Part shown: positions 26,519 through 35,456 of the stretch, in pieces
Layout: each line of letters starts with the position of its first letter
Numbering within the stretch: the stretch's first letter is position 1
Origin: Cesiribacteraceae bacterium YIM B00369
GTDB lineage: Bacteria; Bacteroidota; Bacteroidia; Cytophagales; Cyclobacteriaceae
DNA: 64,000 bases
Assembly (NCBI GenBank): GCA_017948555.1
Contig: JAFMYY010000003.1
Coordinates: forward strand, 186,001-250,000
Direction of reading: 5' to 3'
Position numbers and translations under genes: made by a program
The notes under the pieces: model-generated
Database searches by the model: none
Told to the model about the DNA's origin: nothing
Seen by the model: the letters and a program-made list of their open reading frames with translations, nothing else

Positions 26519-27625
26519 CTAGCTGCTTACTTTCAGCAACATACTCTCCAGGGTAAGTCCGGGGCCAAAGGCAAAACTAACCACTGGCTTACCATTGTCT
26601 TTGCTGCTGAGGTCATTCATGAGCGATTGTAAAACGAATAGCACTGTGGAGGAAGACATATTCCCGTACTTTTCCAGTATGCCATAAGCATAGCGGTTAT
26701 CTTCTTTGGTAAGGCCAAGTGCCTGCTCAATAGCCTCTAATATTCTTCTGCCGCCCGGGTGGATAGCGTAAAAAGCTTTACCGTTAAGCTGGCCTTTGAA
26801 CGCGCCTAATAGCTGATCGGTAAGTTTTTTTATTCCTCCTTTTACAAACTTAGGAATGTAAGACGACAGCCGCATCTCAAACCCATGGTCGCCAATTTTC
26901 CAGGCCATATCTTCAATTCCCTCATATTCAAGGTCGCAGTAAAAATTTTCGAAGCTGAACTGCATCCGGTCTCTTTTTTCACTTTCCACCAGTATGGCCG
27001 CTGCCCCGTCTCCAAACAAAGCATTGGATAGCAAATTATCTTCATCGGCCTTGTTCTGGAAGTGCAGGGTACAAAGCTCCACACAAACCACCAGCACCTT
27101 ATTTGTCGGGTCGGCCCTGCATATATCATTAGCCAGTTTCATTCCGTTAAAGGCGGCATAGCAGCCCATAAAGTTAACGGCGGTACGGCGCGTACTCCCC
27201 GGCAGCCCCAGCTTTTGTACAATTTCAATATCTATGCCCGGAGCATGCATACCTGTGCAGCTAACTGTAATCAGGTGGGTAATTTCCTGCTTTTCAATAC
27301 CTGCAACCTGAGCCAGGCACTGCTGAATAGCTGATACCGCTAAATTTGATGCTTCCTCACCATATACCTTCATCCGGTCCTGTGTTGTCGGAAAAGGTTC
27401 AAGGTTTTCAGTATTCGGGAAAAAATCAAACTCACCGTAATCCCTGCTGTAATCCTCCAGAACAGAGTAGCGGTTCTGAATTCCGGAAAGCCTGTAGAGG
27501 GCTTTCAGCTTGCGCTTTTCCTCATTATTAAGTGCAAGGGACTGCTCCATAAAACGGGAGGCATCCTGCTGCGGAATTTTATTTTCAGGATTTGCCGTAC
27601 CTATAGCAGAAATATATGTTTTCAT
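26519..27625 (-). CDS. Type III polyketide synthase (chalcone/stilbene synthase-like)
   Basis: This 368-residue homodimeric condensing enzyme should extend an acyl starter with malonyl-CoA to an alkylresorcinol, alkylpyrone or similar product. The thiolase-fold Cys-His-Asn triad is intact: C155 in NFMGCYAAFNG, H289 in YAIHPGGRR and N322 in YGNMSSSTVLF. SCTGMHAPGID near residue 122 and the C-terminal FGPGLTLE loop are also family features. FabH-type KAS III enzymes share the triad, but this protein has the type III PKS length and its GFGPG-like loop (here AFGPG). The gene diverges from the UbiA gene with 49 bases between starts, suggesting shared control. Confidence 0.93.
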   Translation of the reverse strand: MKTYISAIGTANPENKIPQQDASRFMEQSLALNNEEKRKLKALYRLSGIQNRYSVLEDYSRDYGEFDFFPNTENLEPFPTTQDRMKVYGEEASNLAVSAIQQCLAQVAGIEKQEITHLITVSCTGMHAPGIDIEIVQKLGLPGSTRRTAVNFMGCYAAFNGMKLANDICRADPTNKVLVVCVELCTLHFQNKADEDNLLSNALFGDGAAAILVESEKRDRMQFSFENFYCDLEYEGIEDMAWKIGDHGFEMRLSSYIPKFVKGGIKKLTDQLLGAFKGQLNGKAFYAIHPGGRRILEAIEQALGLTKEDNRYAYGILEKYGNMSSSTVLFVLQSLMNDLSSKDNGKPVVSFAFGPGLTLESMLLKVSS

Positions 27626-27674
27626 ATAAATTAAATATCAAAAAGTGATACCTTGAGGGTATACGGCTCAAACA

Positions 27675-28544
27675 ATGCTTAAAAAATCAACCCTTTTACA
27701 TTTACGGATTCCCTTTTCGTTCTATCTGATGCCGGTTTACCTTTTTGCACTAAGTGTGGCAGACAAGGTATTTAGTATACCTGCATTCCTGATTTTTGTT
27801 GCCCTTCACTTGTTTTTATATCCGGCCAGCAATGCTTATAACAGTTATTTTGATAAGGATACCGAAAGTATAGGCGGCCTTGAAAAACCACCGCCCGTCA
27901 GCCGCCAGTTATTACATACCGCAAACGCTTTAGATGGAATGGCCCTGCTGACCGGCCTGCTGGTAAGCCTGGAGTGCAGCCTTATGCTGCTCCTGTATAG
28001 TCTTGTTTCCCGTGCCTATAGCCATCCTGCCATCCGGCTTAAAAAGCACCCGTTTATAAGCTGGCTGGTAGCCGGCTTTTTCCAGGGCTTTTTTACTTTC
28101 TGCCTTGTTTATACAGGCGTCAGCCAGCGTTCCTTTGTCAGCCTGCTTCAGGCAGAGGTACTTATTCCTGCTTTCCTGAGCTCCATGCTGCTCTGGGGCT
28201 CCTATCCTATGACACAGGTTTACCAACACCGGGAAGATGCCCTGCGCGGAGACCGTACCCTGAGCCTGGTATTAGGTATCAGGGGCACCTTTTATTTTGC
28301 AGCCCTCTTTTTTTTACTTGCCAATGCAGGCTTTTTCATTTATTACTATTCCTGGTTTTCCCTTCAGCATGCCTTCTTTTTTCAGCTCTTCCTCCTCCCT
28401 ATGTTCCTTTATTTTCTTTACTGGATGAGGCGTGTGCAAAAAAATGTTTTACTGGCCAACTTCAGGCATACCATGAAGCTTACTACTATTTCTGCCATAT
28501 GCCTGAACCTGTATTTTGGACTTTTCCGCATTTTACTGCCTTAA
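27675..28544 (+). CDS. UbiA-family prenyltransferase
   Basis: This 289-residue membrane protein has about eight or nine hydrophobic helices and both aspartate-rich prenyl-diphosphate motifs: NAYNSYFDKDTES at residues 53-65 and YQHREDALRGDRTLS at about 182-196. UbiA enzymes attach an isoprenoid chain to an aromatic or other acceptor. Close divergence from the type III PKS suggests that the acceptor is the polyketide phenol, giving a meroterpenoid-like product. A general role such as menaquinone or haem side-chain prenylation is less likely, as MenA and CtaB motifs and neighbours are absent. Chain length and acceptor are unknown. Confidence 0.87.
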   Translation: MLKKSTLLHLRIPFSFYLMPVYLFALSVADKVFSIPAFLIFVALHLFLYPASNAYNSYFDKDTESIGGLEKPPPVSRQLLHTANALDGMALLTGLLVSLECSLMLLLYSLVSRAYSHPAIRLKKHPFISWLVAGFFQGFFTFCLVYTGVSQRSFVSLLQAEVLIPAFLSSMLLWGSYPMTQVYQHREDALRGDRTLSLVLGIRGTFYFAALFFLLANAGFFIYYYSWFSLQHAFFFQLFLLPMFLYFLYWMRRVQKNVLLANFRHTMKLTTISAICLNLYFGLFRILLP

Positions 28545-28562
28545 AAAAAAGCAGATCATCCT

Positions 28563-28570
28563 TATTTTTG
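28563..28570 (+). promoter_or_regulatory. Putative -7 element for the quinone oxidoreductase-like gene
   Basis: TATTTTTG matches TAnnTTTG. Initiation around 28577 supports translation from the ATG at 28617 rather than the TTG at 28575. No strong -33 box is visible. Confidence 0.33.
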
Positions 28571-28616
28571 TTCTTTGTACAATAATTTTTCAGATACACC
28601 AGAAGCATTCTTTACT

Positions 28617-29603
28617 ATGGAAAAAGATAAAATGAAAGCTGTGCTCATTGAGGAGGACGGGAAGATGACCATCGGGGAATACCCTACACCTGTGAGGGGC
28701 TCCTGTGATATTAAAATAGAAGTAAAAGCCACAGCCCTGAACAGGGCCGACATTCTGCAACGAAAAGGTCAATACCCCCCACCAAAAGGGGCCAGCCCCA
28801 TTCTTGGCCTGGAGGTGGCCGGAGTTGTGGCAGAAACAGGAAGCAAGGTAAGCCGCTGGAAAAAAGGCGATAAAGTATTTGGCCTTTTGCCCAGTGGCGG
28901 TTACGCCCAATATGCCACTATGCACGAAAACATGGCTATGCCCATTCCCGAAGCCCTGGGCTTTACCGAAGCGGCTGCCATTCCGGAAGTGTTCCTTACC
29001 GCCTGGCAGGCGCTTGTGTGGCTGGCAAAATTGAAAAAAGGAGAAAAAGTACTTATCCATGCCGGAGCCAGCGGAGTAGGTACCGCTGCCATACAAATTG
29101 CCCGTGAGCTGGGTGCCGAAATTTATATTACAGCCTCGGCTCCCAAGCATGCTATATGCAGGGAACTGGGAGCCTCCCACACCATTGACTATAAAAACGA
29201 ATCCTTTGCAGAGCAGGTAATGGAAAGCACCAATGGTACAGGAGTAGATATTATTATCGATTTTGTGGCTGCCCCGTATTTCCAGGACAACCTCAAATGT
29301 TTACGGACAGATGGACGAATGGTAATGCTCGCCCTGCTGGGGGGTATAAAAGTCCCGGAAGCTAACCTTGCCCCTGTTCTGCAGAAAAGACTGAGCATTA
29401 TGGGCTCCACCCTCCGCTCCCGGGGCAACACTTACCAGGAAGCATTGACCAAAGACCTTGCGGAATTTCTGCTCCCACTCCTGCAGGAGAAAAAAATTAA
29501 ACCTGTTATTGAAAAGGTGTACCCATGGGAACAGGTTAACGAAGCACACGCCCTTATGGAATCAAATAAGAACACCGGTAAAATAGTACTGGCTGTGCAA
29601 TAA
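28617..29603 (+). CDS. NAD(P)H:quinone oxidoreductase-like MDR protein
   Basis: This 328-residue medium-chain dehydrogenase/reductase belongs to the zinc-independent quinone oxidoreductase (PIG3/QOR) group. The GroES-like domain contains ALNRADILQRKGQYPPP and LGLEVAGVV; the NADP-binding Rossmann fold starts with LIHAGASGVGTAAIQIA near residue 140. The catalytic-zinc ligands of alcohol dehydrogenases are absent. The frame is open from a TTG at 28575, but the ATG at 28617 fits the presumed promoter, and an ATG five codons later (MKAVLIEE) is also possible. It follows UbiA in the same direction and could reduce a quinone made by this cluster, though such enzymes are also common outside clusters. 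Confidence 0.88.
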   Translation: MEKDKMKAVLIEEDGKMTIGEYPTPVRGSCDIKIEVKATALNRADILQRKGQYPPPKGASPILGLEVAGVVAETGSKVSRWKKGDKVFGLLPSGGYAQYATMHENMAMPIPEALGFTEAAAIPEVFLTAWQALVWLAKLKKGEKVLIHAGASGVGTAAIQIARELGAEIYITASAPKHAICRELGASHTIDYKNESFAEQVMESTNGTGVDIIIDFVAAPYFQDNLKCLRTDGRMVMLALLGGIKVPEANLAPVLQKRLSIMGSTLRSRGNTYQEALTKDLAEFLLPLLQEKKIKPVIEKVYPWEQVNEAHALMESNKNTGKIVLAVQ

Positions 29604-29635
29604 AACCTTTCCTGAAGCAAATCGTTAAAGGCAAG

Positions 29636-29654
29636 AGTATAAGTATTTTATACT
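29636..29654 (+). promoter_or_regulatory. Perfect inverted repeat upstream of the DUF4142 gene
   Basis: AGTATAA (29636-29642) and TTATACT (29648-29654) form a 7-bp perfect inverted repeat with a five-base spacer, 34 bases before the ATG. It sits where a promoter or operator is expected. No TAnnTTTG box is present in this leader. Confidence 0.35.
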
Positions 29655-29688
29655 GATACCAACATTTTTTAATTTAACGAAAACAACT

Positions 29689-30327
29689 ATGAAACGTAGA
29701 TTTTTAATTTTACCGGCCTTATGCCTTACATTAACTTTTGGATGTGATTCCGGTGACCGCCGGACTGCTCAAAGCGATGGCTACCAGGAAACTGAAGGCT
29801 TAAATGAAGCAGAGACTCCTGATCAGGCCTTTGGAACCGAAACGGAAAGAACTTCTGCAGCAGGCCTGGAAGAAGATACGCGTGAATTTGTAACAGAGGC
29901 TGCAAGCAGCAGCATGATGGAAGTGGAACTTGCCAGGCTGGCTCAGGAAAAAGCCCAGGCGCAGCAGGTGAAAGATTTCGCCCAAATGATTGCAAATGAT
30001 CACCAGCAGGCTAACCAGGAACTACAAAATCTTGCTCAGCAAAAGAACATCAACGTTCCTCAAACCATGAAAGAAGACCATCGTGAAAAGATGGAGGATC
30101 TGCGTGAAAAAACAGGAAGTGAGTTCGATAAGGAATACATGGACCTGATGGTGGAACAACACGAAAAAAGTATCGATAAATTTGAGAGCAAGCAGGAAGA
30201 GGTACAGGACCCTGAAGTAAAAAACTGGGTTGAAAACACACTGACGACCTTGCGCCAGCATAAAGAACAGGCTGAGCAGATTAACGAACAGATAGGTAAC
30301 AGTGGCAGCAACAGTATTATTAACTAA
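29689..30327 (+). CDS. DUF4142 domain lipoprotein
   Basis: This 212-residue protein begins with a lipoprotein-type signal (LTLTFGC, Cys19). A low-complexity Glu/Thr-rich linker runs to about residue 65, and an all-helical DUF4142 (ferritin-like-fold) domain covers about 66-205. Typical features are EFVTEAASSSMMEVELARLA, VKDFAQMIANDHQQANQEL and YMDLMVEQHEKSIDKFE, with paired histidines in the DHQQAN and QHEKS helices. The function of the family is unknown; it is often linked to envelope stress. The stop codon overlaps the stop codon of the convergent FAD oxidoreductase gene by three bases. Confidence 0.87.
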   Translation: MKRRFLILPALCLTLTFGCDSGDRRTAQSDGYQETEGLNEAETPDQAFGTETERTSAAGLEEDTREFVTEAASSSMMEVELARLAQEKAQAQQVKDFAQMIANDHQQANQELQNLAQQKNINVPQTMKEDHREKMEDLREKTGSEFDKEYMDLMVEQHEKSIDKFESKQEEVQDPEVKNWVENTLTTLRQHKEQAEQINEQIGNSGSNSIIN

Positions 30328-31445
30328 AAAGCTTTTCCGTGAGTCTGTTGCATAATTACCCTCCCCAGAGGCTTTATATTACGCAATAGTCCAACCGAAA
30401 AAGCAGAAGTAACATTACCGCCAAACAGCTTCTGAGTCTGGCGGCCAACCCACAAGCGCCTGGCAAAAAGTTTTTGCCAGGCGCTTGTGTATGCGCTCTC
30501 TAATAAATCTCTCTTTGCCGCAGTGTTCAGGGGCCAGTGTTCCAGCACGGTTTCCGATACAAGCTTGCCGGCATGAATGGCCATAGCCATACCATTGCCG
30601 CAGAGAGGAGTAATAAGCCCGGCAGAATCTCCTGCCATAAGCACGCCCCTTTCCACTGCTTTTTTCCTGCCAAAATTAATTTCATTTATCACCTCCGGCT
30701 TATCATGCAGGTAAGAAGCCTCCCGCAGTACTCTGCGAAGAAAAGGATTTTTCCCCAGGTCATTCTCCTCCATGGCCTCCAGGCTTCCCCAATGCTTAAG
30801 CCGCTCCTTGCTCCCGAGGTAACACATATTCCAGGCGCCGTCCTCTATCTTTACTATGCCGCAATAGCCTCCCGGAAAGTTATGCAAAGCAACCTCATCA
30901 TCAGGAAGATGATCAGCCCTGATATGATACTTCACCCCTATATAATCCGTTCGCTTCCTGAAAAAAGAACGGTCAAGGCTGTTATCGGCATTACTGCGCT
31001 TTCCCCATGCTCCAATAACAAGGCGCGCCTCCAACTCTTCTCCTTTGCTCAGTTCCACCCTGAACCCGTCTTTTATCTGCTCCACATCCAGAATTTTTTT
31101 CCGCAGCCTGAATTCCGCCCCCCGTTCCTTTGCTTTTTCATATAAATAATGATCCAGCTGGTAACGGCTCAGGCCAAAGCCCCCGAGGTCCAGGGGTAAC
31201 CTGGCTTCCCGTCCGCTCATATCTGTTAAGCGGAAATTACTGATAGCAGCGGGCTCCAGATAGTGCGGGTAACACCCGATAGATTCCAGAAAAGGAACTA
31301 CCTCGTTCGATATATACTCCCCACACACTTTATGGAAGGGGTACTCTTTTTTTTCCACTAACACTACATCCAGCCCTGCATCGGCAAGGCAGATAGCACT
31401 GATCAGCCCGGCAAGTCCACCTCCCGCAATTAAAATATCTTTCAA
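30324..31445 (-). CDS. FAD-dependent oxidoreductase (geranylgeranyl-reductase/hydroxylase type)
   Basis: This 373-residue flavoprotein has the N-terminal dinucleotide-binding motif IAGGGLAGLISA (about 6-17) and an acidic residue at the end of strand 2 (VLVEKKE). HKVCGEYIS near residue 40 and VLMAGDSAGLITPLCGNGMA near 290-310 (second FAD motif) follow. This pattern is shared by geranylgeranyl reductases and aromatic-ring hydroxylases. Bacterial type III PKS clusters, for example the srs genes of Streptomyces griseus, pair the synthase with a methyltransferase and a flavoprotein hydroxylase, so ring hydroxylation or oxidation of the phenolic product is a reasonable inference. Reduction of a prenyl chain is the main alternative. 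Confidence 0.84.
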   Translation of the reverse strand: MKDILIAGGGLAGLISAICLADAGLDVVLVEKKEYPFHKVCGEYISNEVVPFLESIGCYPHYLEPAAISNFRLTDMSGREARLPLDLGGFGLSRYQLDHYLYEKAKERGAEFRLRKKILDVEQIKDGFRVELSKGEELEARLVIGAWGKRSNADNSLDRSFFRKRTDYIGVKYHIRADHLPDDEVALHNFPGGYCGIVKIEDGAWNMCYLGSKERLKHWGSLEAMEENDLGKNPFLRRVLREASYLHDKPEVINEINFGRKKAVERGVLMAGDSAGLITPLCGNGMAMAIHAGKLVSETVLEHWPLNTAAKRDLLESAYTSAWQKLFARRLWVGRQTQKLFGGNVTSAFSVGLLRNIKPLGRVIMQQTHGKAF

Positions 31446-31510
31446 ATTTTTGAATTTTTATCTGTTCTTTTGGTTATAACTGTGGAATATTCAGATAGTT
31501 GTTACACTAT

Positions 31511-31522
31511 ACAGTGCACTGT
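31511..31522. promoter_or_regulatory. 12-bp perfect palindrome in a divergent promoter region
   Basis: ACAGTGCACTGT is a perfect palindrome in the 124-base region between the divergent FAD oxidoreductase (start 31445) and metalloprotease (start 31570) genes. Its placement suits an operator for a dimeric regulator of either gene. No regulator gene is adjacent. Confidence 0.45.
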
Positions 31523-31569
31523 CAAATAAAAGTACTATTCTTACTTATAATCAATTACTAAATCCATTC

Positions 31570-34179
31570 ATGATATTCTTCCGGCAAAAAAGAGCAAAGC
31601 TTCAGGGTTTAAGCATATTCCTTATCGCCTCCCTGCTGACCGGCTGCTCTCTCTTCCAGAAATCCCCTATAGTAAATACGGAACCGGCCAGCCCTCCTGC
31701 TGCTCCTGTTACGCCACCGCCGGTTACTGTTACTACCAGCGACACCACTAATGGCGGTACGGCCTATGTGGTTACACCTCCCCCTAATGCTACCAGCAGC
31801 AGCAATACCAGGGAGAAGAATATGCAAAAAGCATATAAGAAAGTTATTACCGATGCTGCAAAGACCGATCCCGGCCTTTTTACTGTTCACCAGGTGGATC
31901 AGAAGTTCTACTATGAAATTCCTGATTCGCTCTTTAACAGGGAAATGCTGCTCATTACCCGTATTTCAAAAGCTGCTGATAAGATTGGGTATGGAGGTGA
32001 AAAGCTGAACAGCCAGGTGGTAAGCTGGCAAAGAAGAGACAATAAAGTACTCCTCCGCCTGCTCAGCTACGATAATGTGGCCAGCGATTCGCTGCCTATC
32101 TACCAGTCGGTACGTAACTCAAATTTCTACCCTATTTTATATTCCTTCAATATTGAAACTGTACGGCCCGATTCCAGCAGCTTCGTTATTGATGTAAGCT
32201 CTTTCTTTACTAAAGATGTGCCCTCCATTGGTTTGGATAATAACCGCAGGAGAGACTATAAAGTAAGCCGGCAGGACGAAAGCCGTTCATTTATTGAATC
32301 TGTAAAAAGCTTTCCGCTTAATGTGGAAGCACGGCACGTACTTACTTACCATGCATTTGAGCCGCCCTCCAATGAGCGGTCCGGTACTATATCGCTTGAA
32401 ATAAATAACTCAATGCTGTTGCTCCCGGCTAAACCTATGGCTCCCCGCCTGGCAGATAAACGGGTAGGATATTTTACTACCAGCCAGACAGATTACGGCC
32501 TTGATGAGCAAAGAGCAAAAAAACGTAATTATGCCGTCCGCTGGCGGCTGGAACCAAAGGCGGAAGATGTGCAGGCTTACCTGCGGGGAGAGCTGGTGGA
32601 GCCGAAAAAGCCAATCGTTTATTATATAGACCCTGCAACCCCTGTAAAGTGGCGCAGGTACCTGAAGCAGGGTGTGGAAGACTGGCAGGAAGCTTTTGAG
32701 GCTGCTGGCTTTAAAAATGCTATTGTAGCCAAAGATGCCCCAGGCCCTGCAGAAGACCCTGACTGGAGCCCCGAAGATGCCCGTTACTCTGTTATCAGGT
32801 ATTTTGCCTCCGACGTTCAGAATGCCTACGGACCTAACGAACACGACCCCCGCTCGGGCGAAATCCTGGAAAGCGATATCGGCTGGTACCATAACGTAAT
32901 GAACCTCCTGCGCAACTGGTACTTTATCCAGACATCAGCAATCAATCCCGATGCGCAAAAGGTACGCTTTAACGACCAGGTAATGGGGCAGCTTATTCGT
33001 TTTGTAGCAGCCCATGAAGTAGGCCATACGCTTGGTTTGCCACACAATATGGGCGCCAGCAGCGCCTACCCTGTCGACTCTTTAAGGTCGGCCACTTTTA
33101 CGGCTAAAATGGGAACCTCCCCTTCCATTATGGACTATGCACGCTTTAATTATATTGCGCAGCCGGAAGATAAAGGAGTAGCCCTGTTACCTAAAATAGG
33201 CCCCTACGATAAGTGGGCTGTTAAGTGGGGGTATACCTGGTTTCCCGACAGACGCACTCCGGATGAGGAGCAGAAAATCCTTAATAAATGGGTGCTGGAA
33301 CATAGTAAAGATCCTCTTTACCGCTTTGGCAGACAAACGGTAAACCCTATAGACCCCCGTTCCCAGGCAGAAGACCTGGGGGATAATGCCATGAAAGCAG
33401 GTGAATACGGAGTAGCCAATTTAAAATTCATTCTGAACCAGCTCCTGGAGTGGACCCACGAGGAGGGTAAAGATTATGAAGATCTTGAGGAGCTCTACAA
33501 ACAGGTAATTACCCAGTGGAACCGCTATATGGGGCATGTGCTCAGCAATGTGGGAGGGGTTTACGAAACTTATAAAACCTACGGCCAGAACGGCGCTGTT
33601 TACGAAGCGGTACCTGCAGATCAGCAGCGTGCAGCGGTAAAATTCCTGAACAAGCAGGCATTTCAGGATGCTCCCTGGCTGTTAAATACCGAGGTTTTAA
33701 GAAGGATAGAAGGAACAGGTAGTATTGAGCGGGTAAAAAACCTGCAGGAAAACCTGCTTTCAAAGCTTTTAGATCCCGGCCGGCTCAGCAGACTTATTGA
33801 AGCTCAGGAAATAGACCGGAATAATTACGGAATAGCCGACCTGTTTCAGGATCTGAGGCCCGGAATATGGAAAGAGCTTAACAATGGTTTAACCTCCACT
33901 ATTTACCGCCGTAATCTCCAGCGCATATATGTGGCCCAGCTTGGAAAGCTCATGCAGGAAGACCAGCCAAAAATGCCTTTGCGCTCCCAGTCCTTCTACG
34001 GATTTACCCCTGTGGATGTGGAAAATTCCGACATCCGCCCTGTTGTGCGTGCGGAGCTGGTAAGACTGCAGCGGGATCTTCGCAGGGTGGAAGACCGCAC
34101 ACCTGACAACCTGAGCCGCTATCATTACCAGGACCTCATCCAGCGGATTGATAATATCCTGAACCCGAAGCAATCATAA
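31570..34179 (+). CDS. Zinc-dependent metalloprotease lipoprotein (DUF5117/DUF5118 type)
   Basis: This 869-residue protein starts with a lipoprotein signal (LIASLLTGC, Cys26) and a Pro/Thr/Ser-rich linker (about 33-75). Large N-terminal domains follow, and then a metzincin-like catalytic core. The zinc site is AHEVGHTLGLPHN (HExxH at 482-486 with a third histidine six residues later), and PSIMDYARF supplies a Met-turn-like segment near residue 520. Family members are abundant, secreted or outer-membrane-anchored proteases in Bacteroidota; substrates are unknown. The gene is monocistronic, with a 16-bp-stem terminator just downstream. Confidence 0.92.
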   Translation: MIFFRQKRAKLQGLSIFLIASLLTGCSLFQKSPIVNTEPASPPAAPVTPPPVTVTTSDTTNGGTAYVVTPPPNATSSSNTREKNMQKAYKKVITDAAKTDPGLFTVHQVDQKFYYEIPDSLFNREMLLITRISKAADKIGYGGEKLNSQVVSWQRRDNKVLLRLLSYDNVASDSLPIYQSVRNSNFYPILYSFNIETVRPDSSSFVIDVSSFFTKDVPSIGLDNNRRRDYKVSRQDESRSFIESVKSFPLNVEARHVLTYHAFEPPSNERSGTISLEINNSMLLLPAKPMAPRLADKRVGYFTTSQTDYGLDEQRAKKRNYAVRWRLEPKAEDVQAYLRGELVEPKKPIVYYIDPATPVKWRRYLKQGVEDWQEAFEAAGFKNAIVAKDAPGPAEDPDWSPEDARYSVIRYFASDVQNAYGPNEHDPRSGEILESDIGWYHNVMNLLRNWYFIQTSAINPDAQKVRFNDQVMGQLIRFVAAHEVGHTLGLPHNMGASSAYPVDSLRSATFTAKMGTSPSIMDYARFNYIAQPEDKGVALLPKIGPYDKWAVKWGYTWFPDRRTPDEEQKILNKWVLEHSKDPLYRFGRQTVNPIDPRSQAEDLGDNAMKAGEYGVANLKFILNQLLEWTHEEGKDYEDLEELYKQVITQWNRYMGHVLSNVGGVYETYKTYGQNGAVYEAVPADQQRAAVKFLNKQAFQDAPWLLNTEVLRRIEGTGSIERVKNLQENLLSKLLDPGRLSRLIEAQEIDRNNYGIADLFQDLRPGIWKELNNGLTSTIYRRNLQRIYVAQLGKLMQEDQPKMPLRSQSFYGFTPVDVENSDIRPVVRAELVRLQRDLRRVEDRTPDNLSRYHYQDLIQRIDNILNPKQS

Positions 34180-34198
34180 CTGCATCTTAACATTCTTT

Positions 34199-34241
34199 AA
34201 AAAGCAAAAACCCGGAATGTCCTTACGGGTTTTTGCTTTTT
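34199..34241 (+). terminator. Intrinsic terminator of the metalloprotease gene
   Basis: A perfect 16-bp stem (34199-34214 with 34226-34241; AAAAAGCAAAAACCCG and its complement) with an 11-base loop ends in a T-run. It lies 20 bases past the metalloprotease stop codon. Confidence 0.93.
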
Positions 34242-34406
34242 AGCTGCCCAGAACAAAGATAGTGGATACAGCTTCCTTGTAAGCTATAAGAAATTTTGCT
34301 TAATTACCATTTGGTAAAACCAGGAAAGCTTGTTTCCTGATTGATTACCAGGCAGGCGATTAAAGATTTCCGCCTCATTTTAGCGCATATTCTTAAACTT
34401 TCATCC

Positions 34407-35276
34407 ATGAAAACCTTTTTTATTTTTATTACAGCAATCCTGTTTACCGTGAACACATACGCACAGAAAAATAACGTAATCTATTTGTGGCCTGGCAAGG
34501 TGCCCGGTGAAACAGAAGAAAAGCATGATCCGGTAAAGCATCCCGACACTTCCGGAAATGCAATCCGCCTGACTGATGTAACCAACCCGGCACTTATTGT
34601 TTACCCGGCTGCACCGGAAAACAATAATGGTGCAGGAGTAATTGTCTGCCCCGGCGGCGGCTACAGCATCCTCTCTTACAATAAAGAAGGCACCGAAATA
34701 GCAGAATGGCTAAACAAATCAGGCTTTACTGCTTTTGTACTTCAGTACCGCGTTCCTCAAAAGCAGGAAGGCGCTTTACAGGATATTCAAAGGGCCATGA
34801 GGGTTATCCGGAGTAAGGCAGAAACCTGGAATTTAGATCCTGACAGGCTGGGTGTTCTTGGATTTTCTGCAGGAGGAAGCCTCAGCGCCCGCGCCGCCAC
34901 TCTTTACCGTGAGCAGACCTACACCCCGGTTGACAAAGCAGACAGTTTACAAACCCGCCCTGCTTTTGCGCTCTTAATTTATCCTGCCTACCTGGACCAT
35001 GGCGAAAACCGCAGCCTTACTCCGGAGCTTAAGGTTAATAAGTTAACCCCTCCTATGTTCATTTTCGGCACTGCAGATGATAAATACGGCAACAGTTCCC
35101 TTGTAATGGCCACTGCCCTCCGGGATGCCAATGTTCCTGTTGAGTTGCACCTGCTGGCCAGCGGCGGTCATGGCTACGGCATGCGCCCCGGCAATAAAGC
35201 AGCAGAAACCTGGCCCCTGCTCGCTGATGCATGGTTAAAGACTTTTGCGGCCAGGCAACAGGGAAACCGGCCATAA
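34407..35276 (+). CDS. Secreted alpha/beta-hydrolase carbohydrate esterase
   Basis: This 289-residue protein has a signal peptide of about 19 residues (FIFITAILFTVNTYAQ) and an alpha/beta-hydrolase fold close to BD-FAE/acetylxylan-esterase-like enzymes. Visible features are the oxyanion loop VIVCPGGGYSIL, the nucleophile elbow LGFSAGGSL, the acidic residue in FGTADDK and the histidine in SGGHGYGM. The start at 34407 is chosen because it begins the signal peptide; the longer frame from 34341 is not plausible. It converges on the glycosidase operon and probably deacetylates the same plant polysaccharide. That link comes from gene position and family, not from a specific motif. Confidence 0.87.
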   Translation: MKTFFIFITAILFTVNTYAQKNNVIYLWPGKVPGETEEKHDPVKHPDTSGNAIRLTDVTNPALIVYPAAPENNNGAGVIVCPGGGYSILSYNKEGTEIAEWLNKSGFTAFVLQYRVPQKQEGALQDIQRAMRVIRSKAETWNLDPDRLGVLGFSAGGSLSARAATLYREQTYTPVDKADSLQTRPAFALLIYPAYLDHGENRSLTPELKVNKLTPPMFIFGTADDKYGNSSLVMATALRDANVPVELHLLASGGHGYGMRPGNKAAETWPLLADAWLKTFAARQQGNRP

Positions 35277-35384
35277 TCTTCATGAAGCTTTAAATTAGAA
35301 AAAGCAGAAAAACGGCTTTGGAGTACCTTGTGTGCTCCACACCAGAAGATACCCTGCAACCTGGAAGAAGAGAACCTGATAAAT

Positions 35385-35423
35385 AAAAATGCCACCCCTG
35401 ATCAAACCAGGGGTGGCATTTTT
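35385..35423. terminator. Bidirectional terminator at the end of the polysaccharide locus
   Basis: AAAAATGCCACCCCTG (35385-35400) pairs perfectly with 35408-35423 around a seven-base loop, with T-runs in both directions. It separates the convergent esterase gene and the last GH3 gene and can stop both transcripts. Confidence 0.95.
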
Positions 35424-35456
35424 TTATTGTCTGTTGTCTGACTGCTATCCTCTAAA

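Noticed and set aside
26519-27625. FabH-type (KAS III) fatty-acid synthase as the identity of the condensing enzyme
   Set aside because: The triad is shared, but the length of 368 residues, the SCTGMHAPGID segment and the C-terminal GPG loop fit type III PKS, and the neighbours are methyltransferase and prenyltransferase genes.
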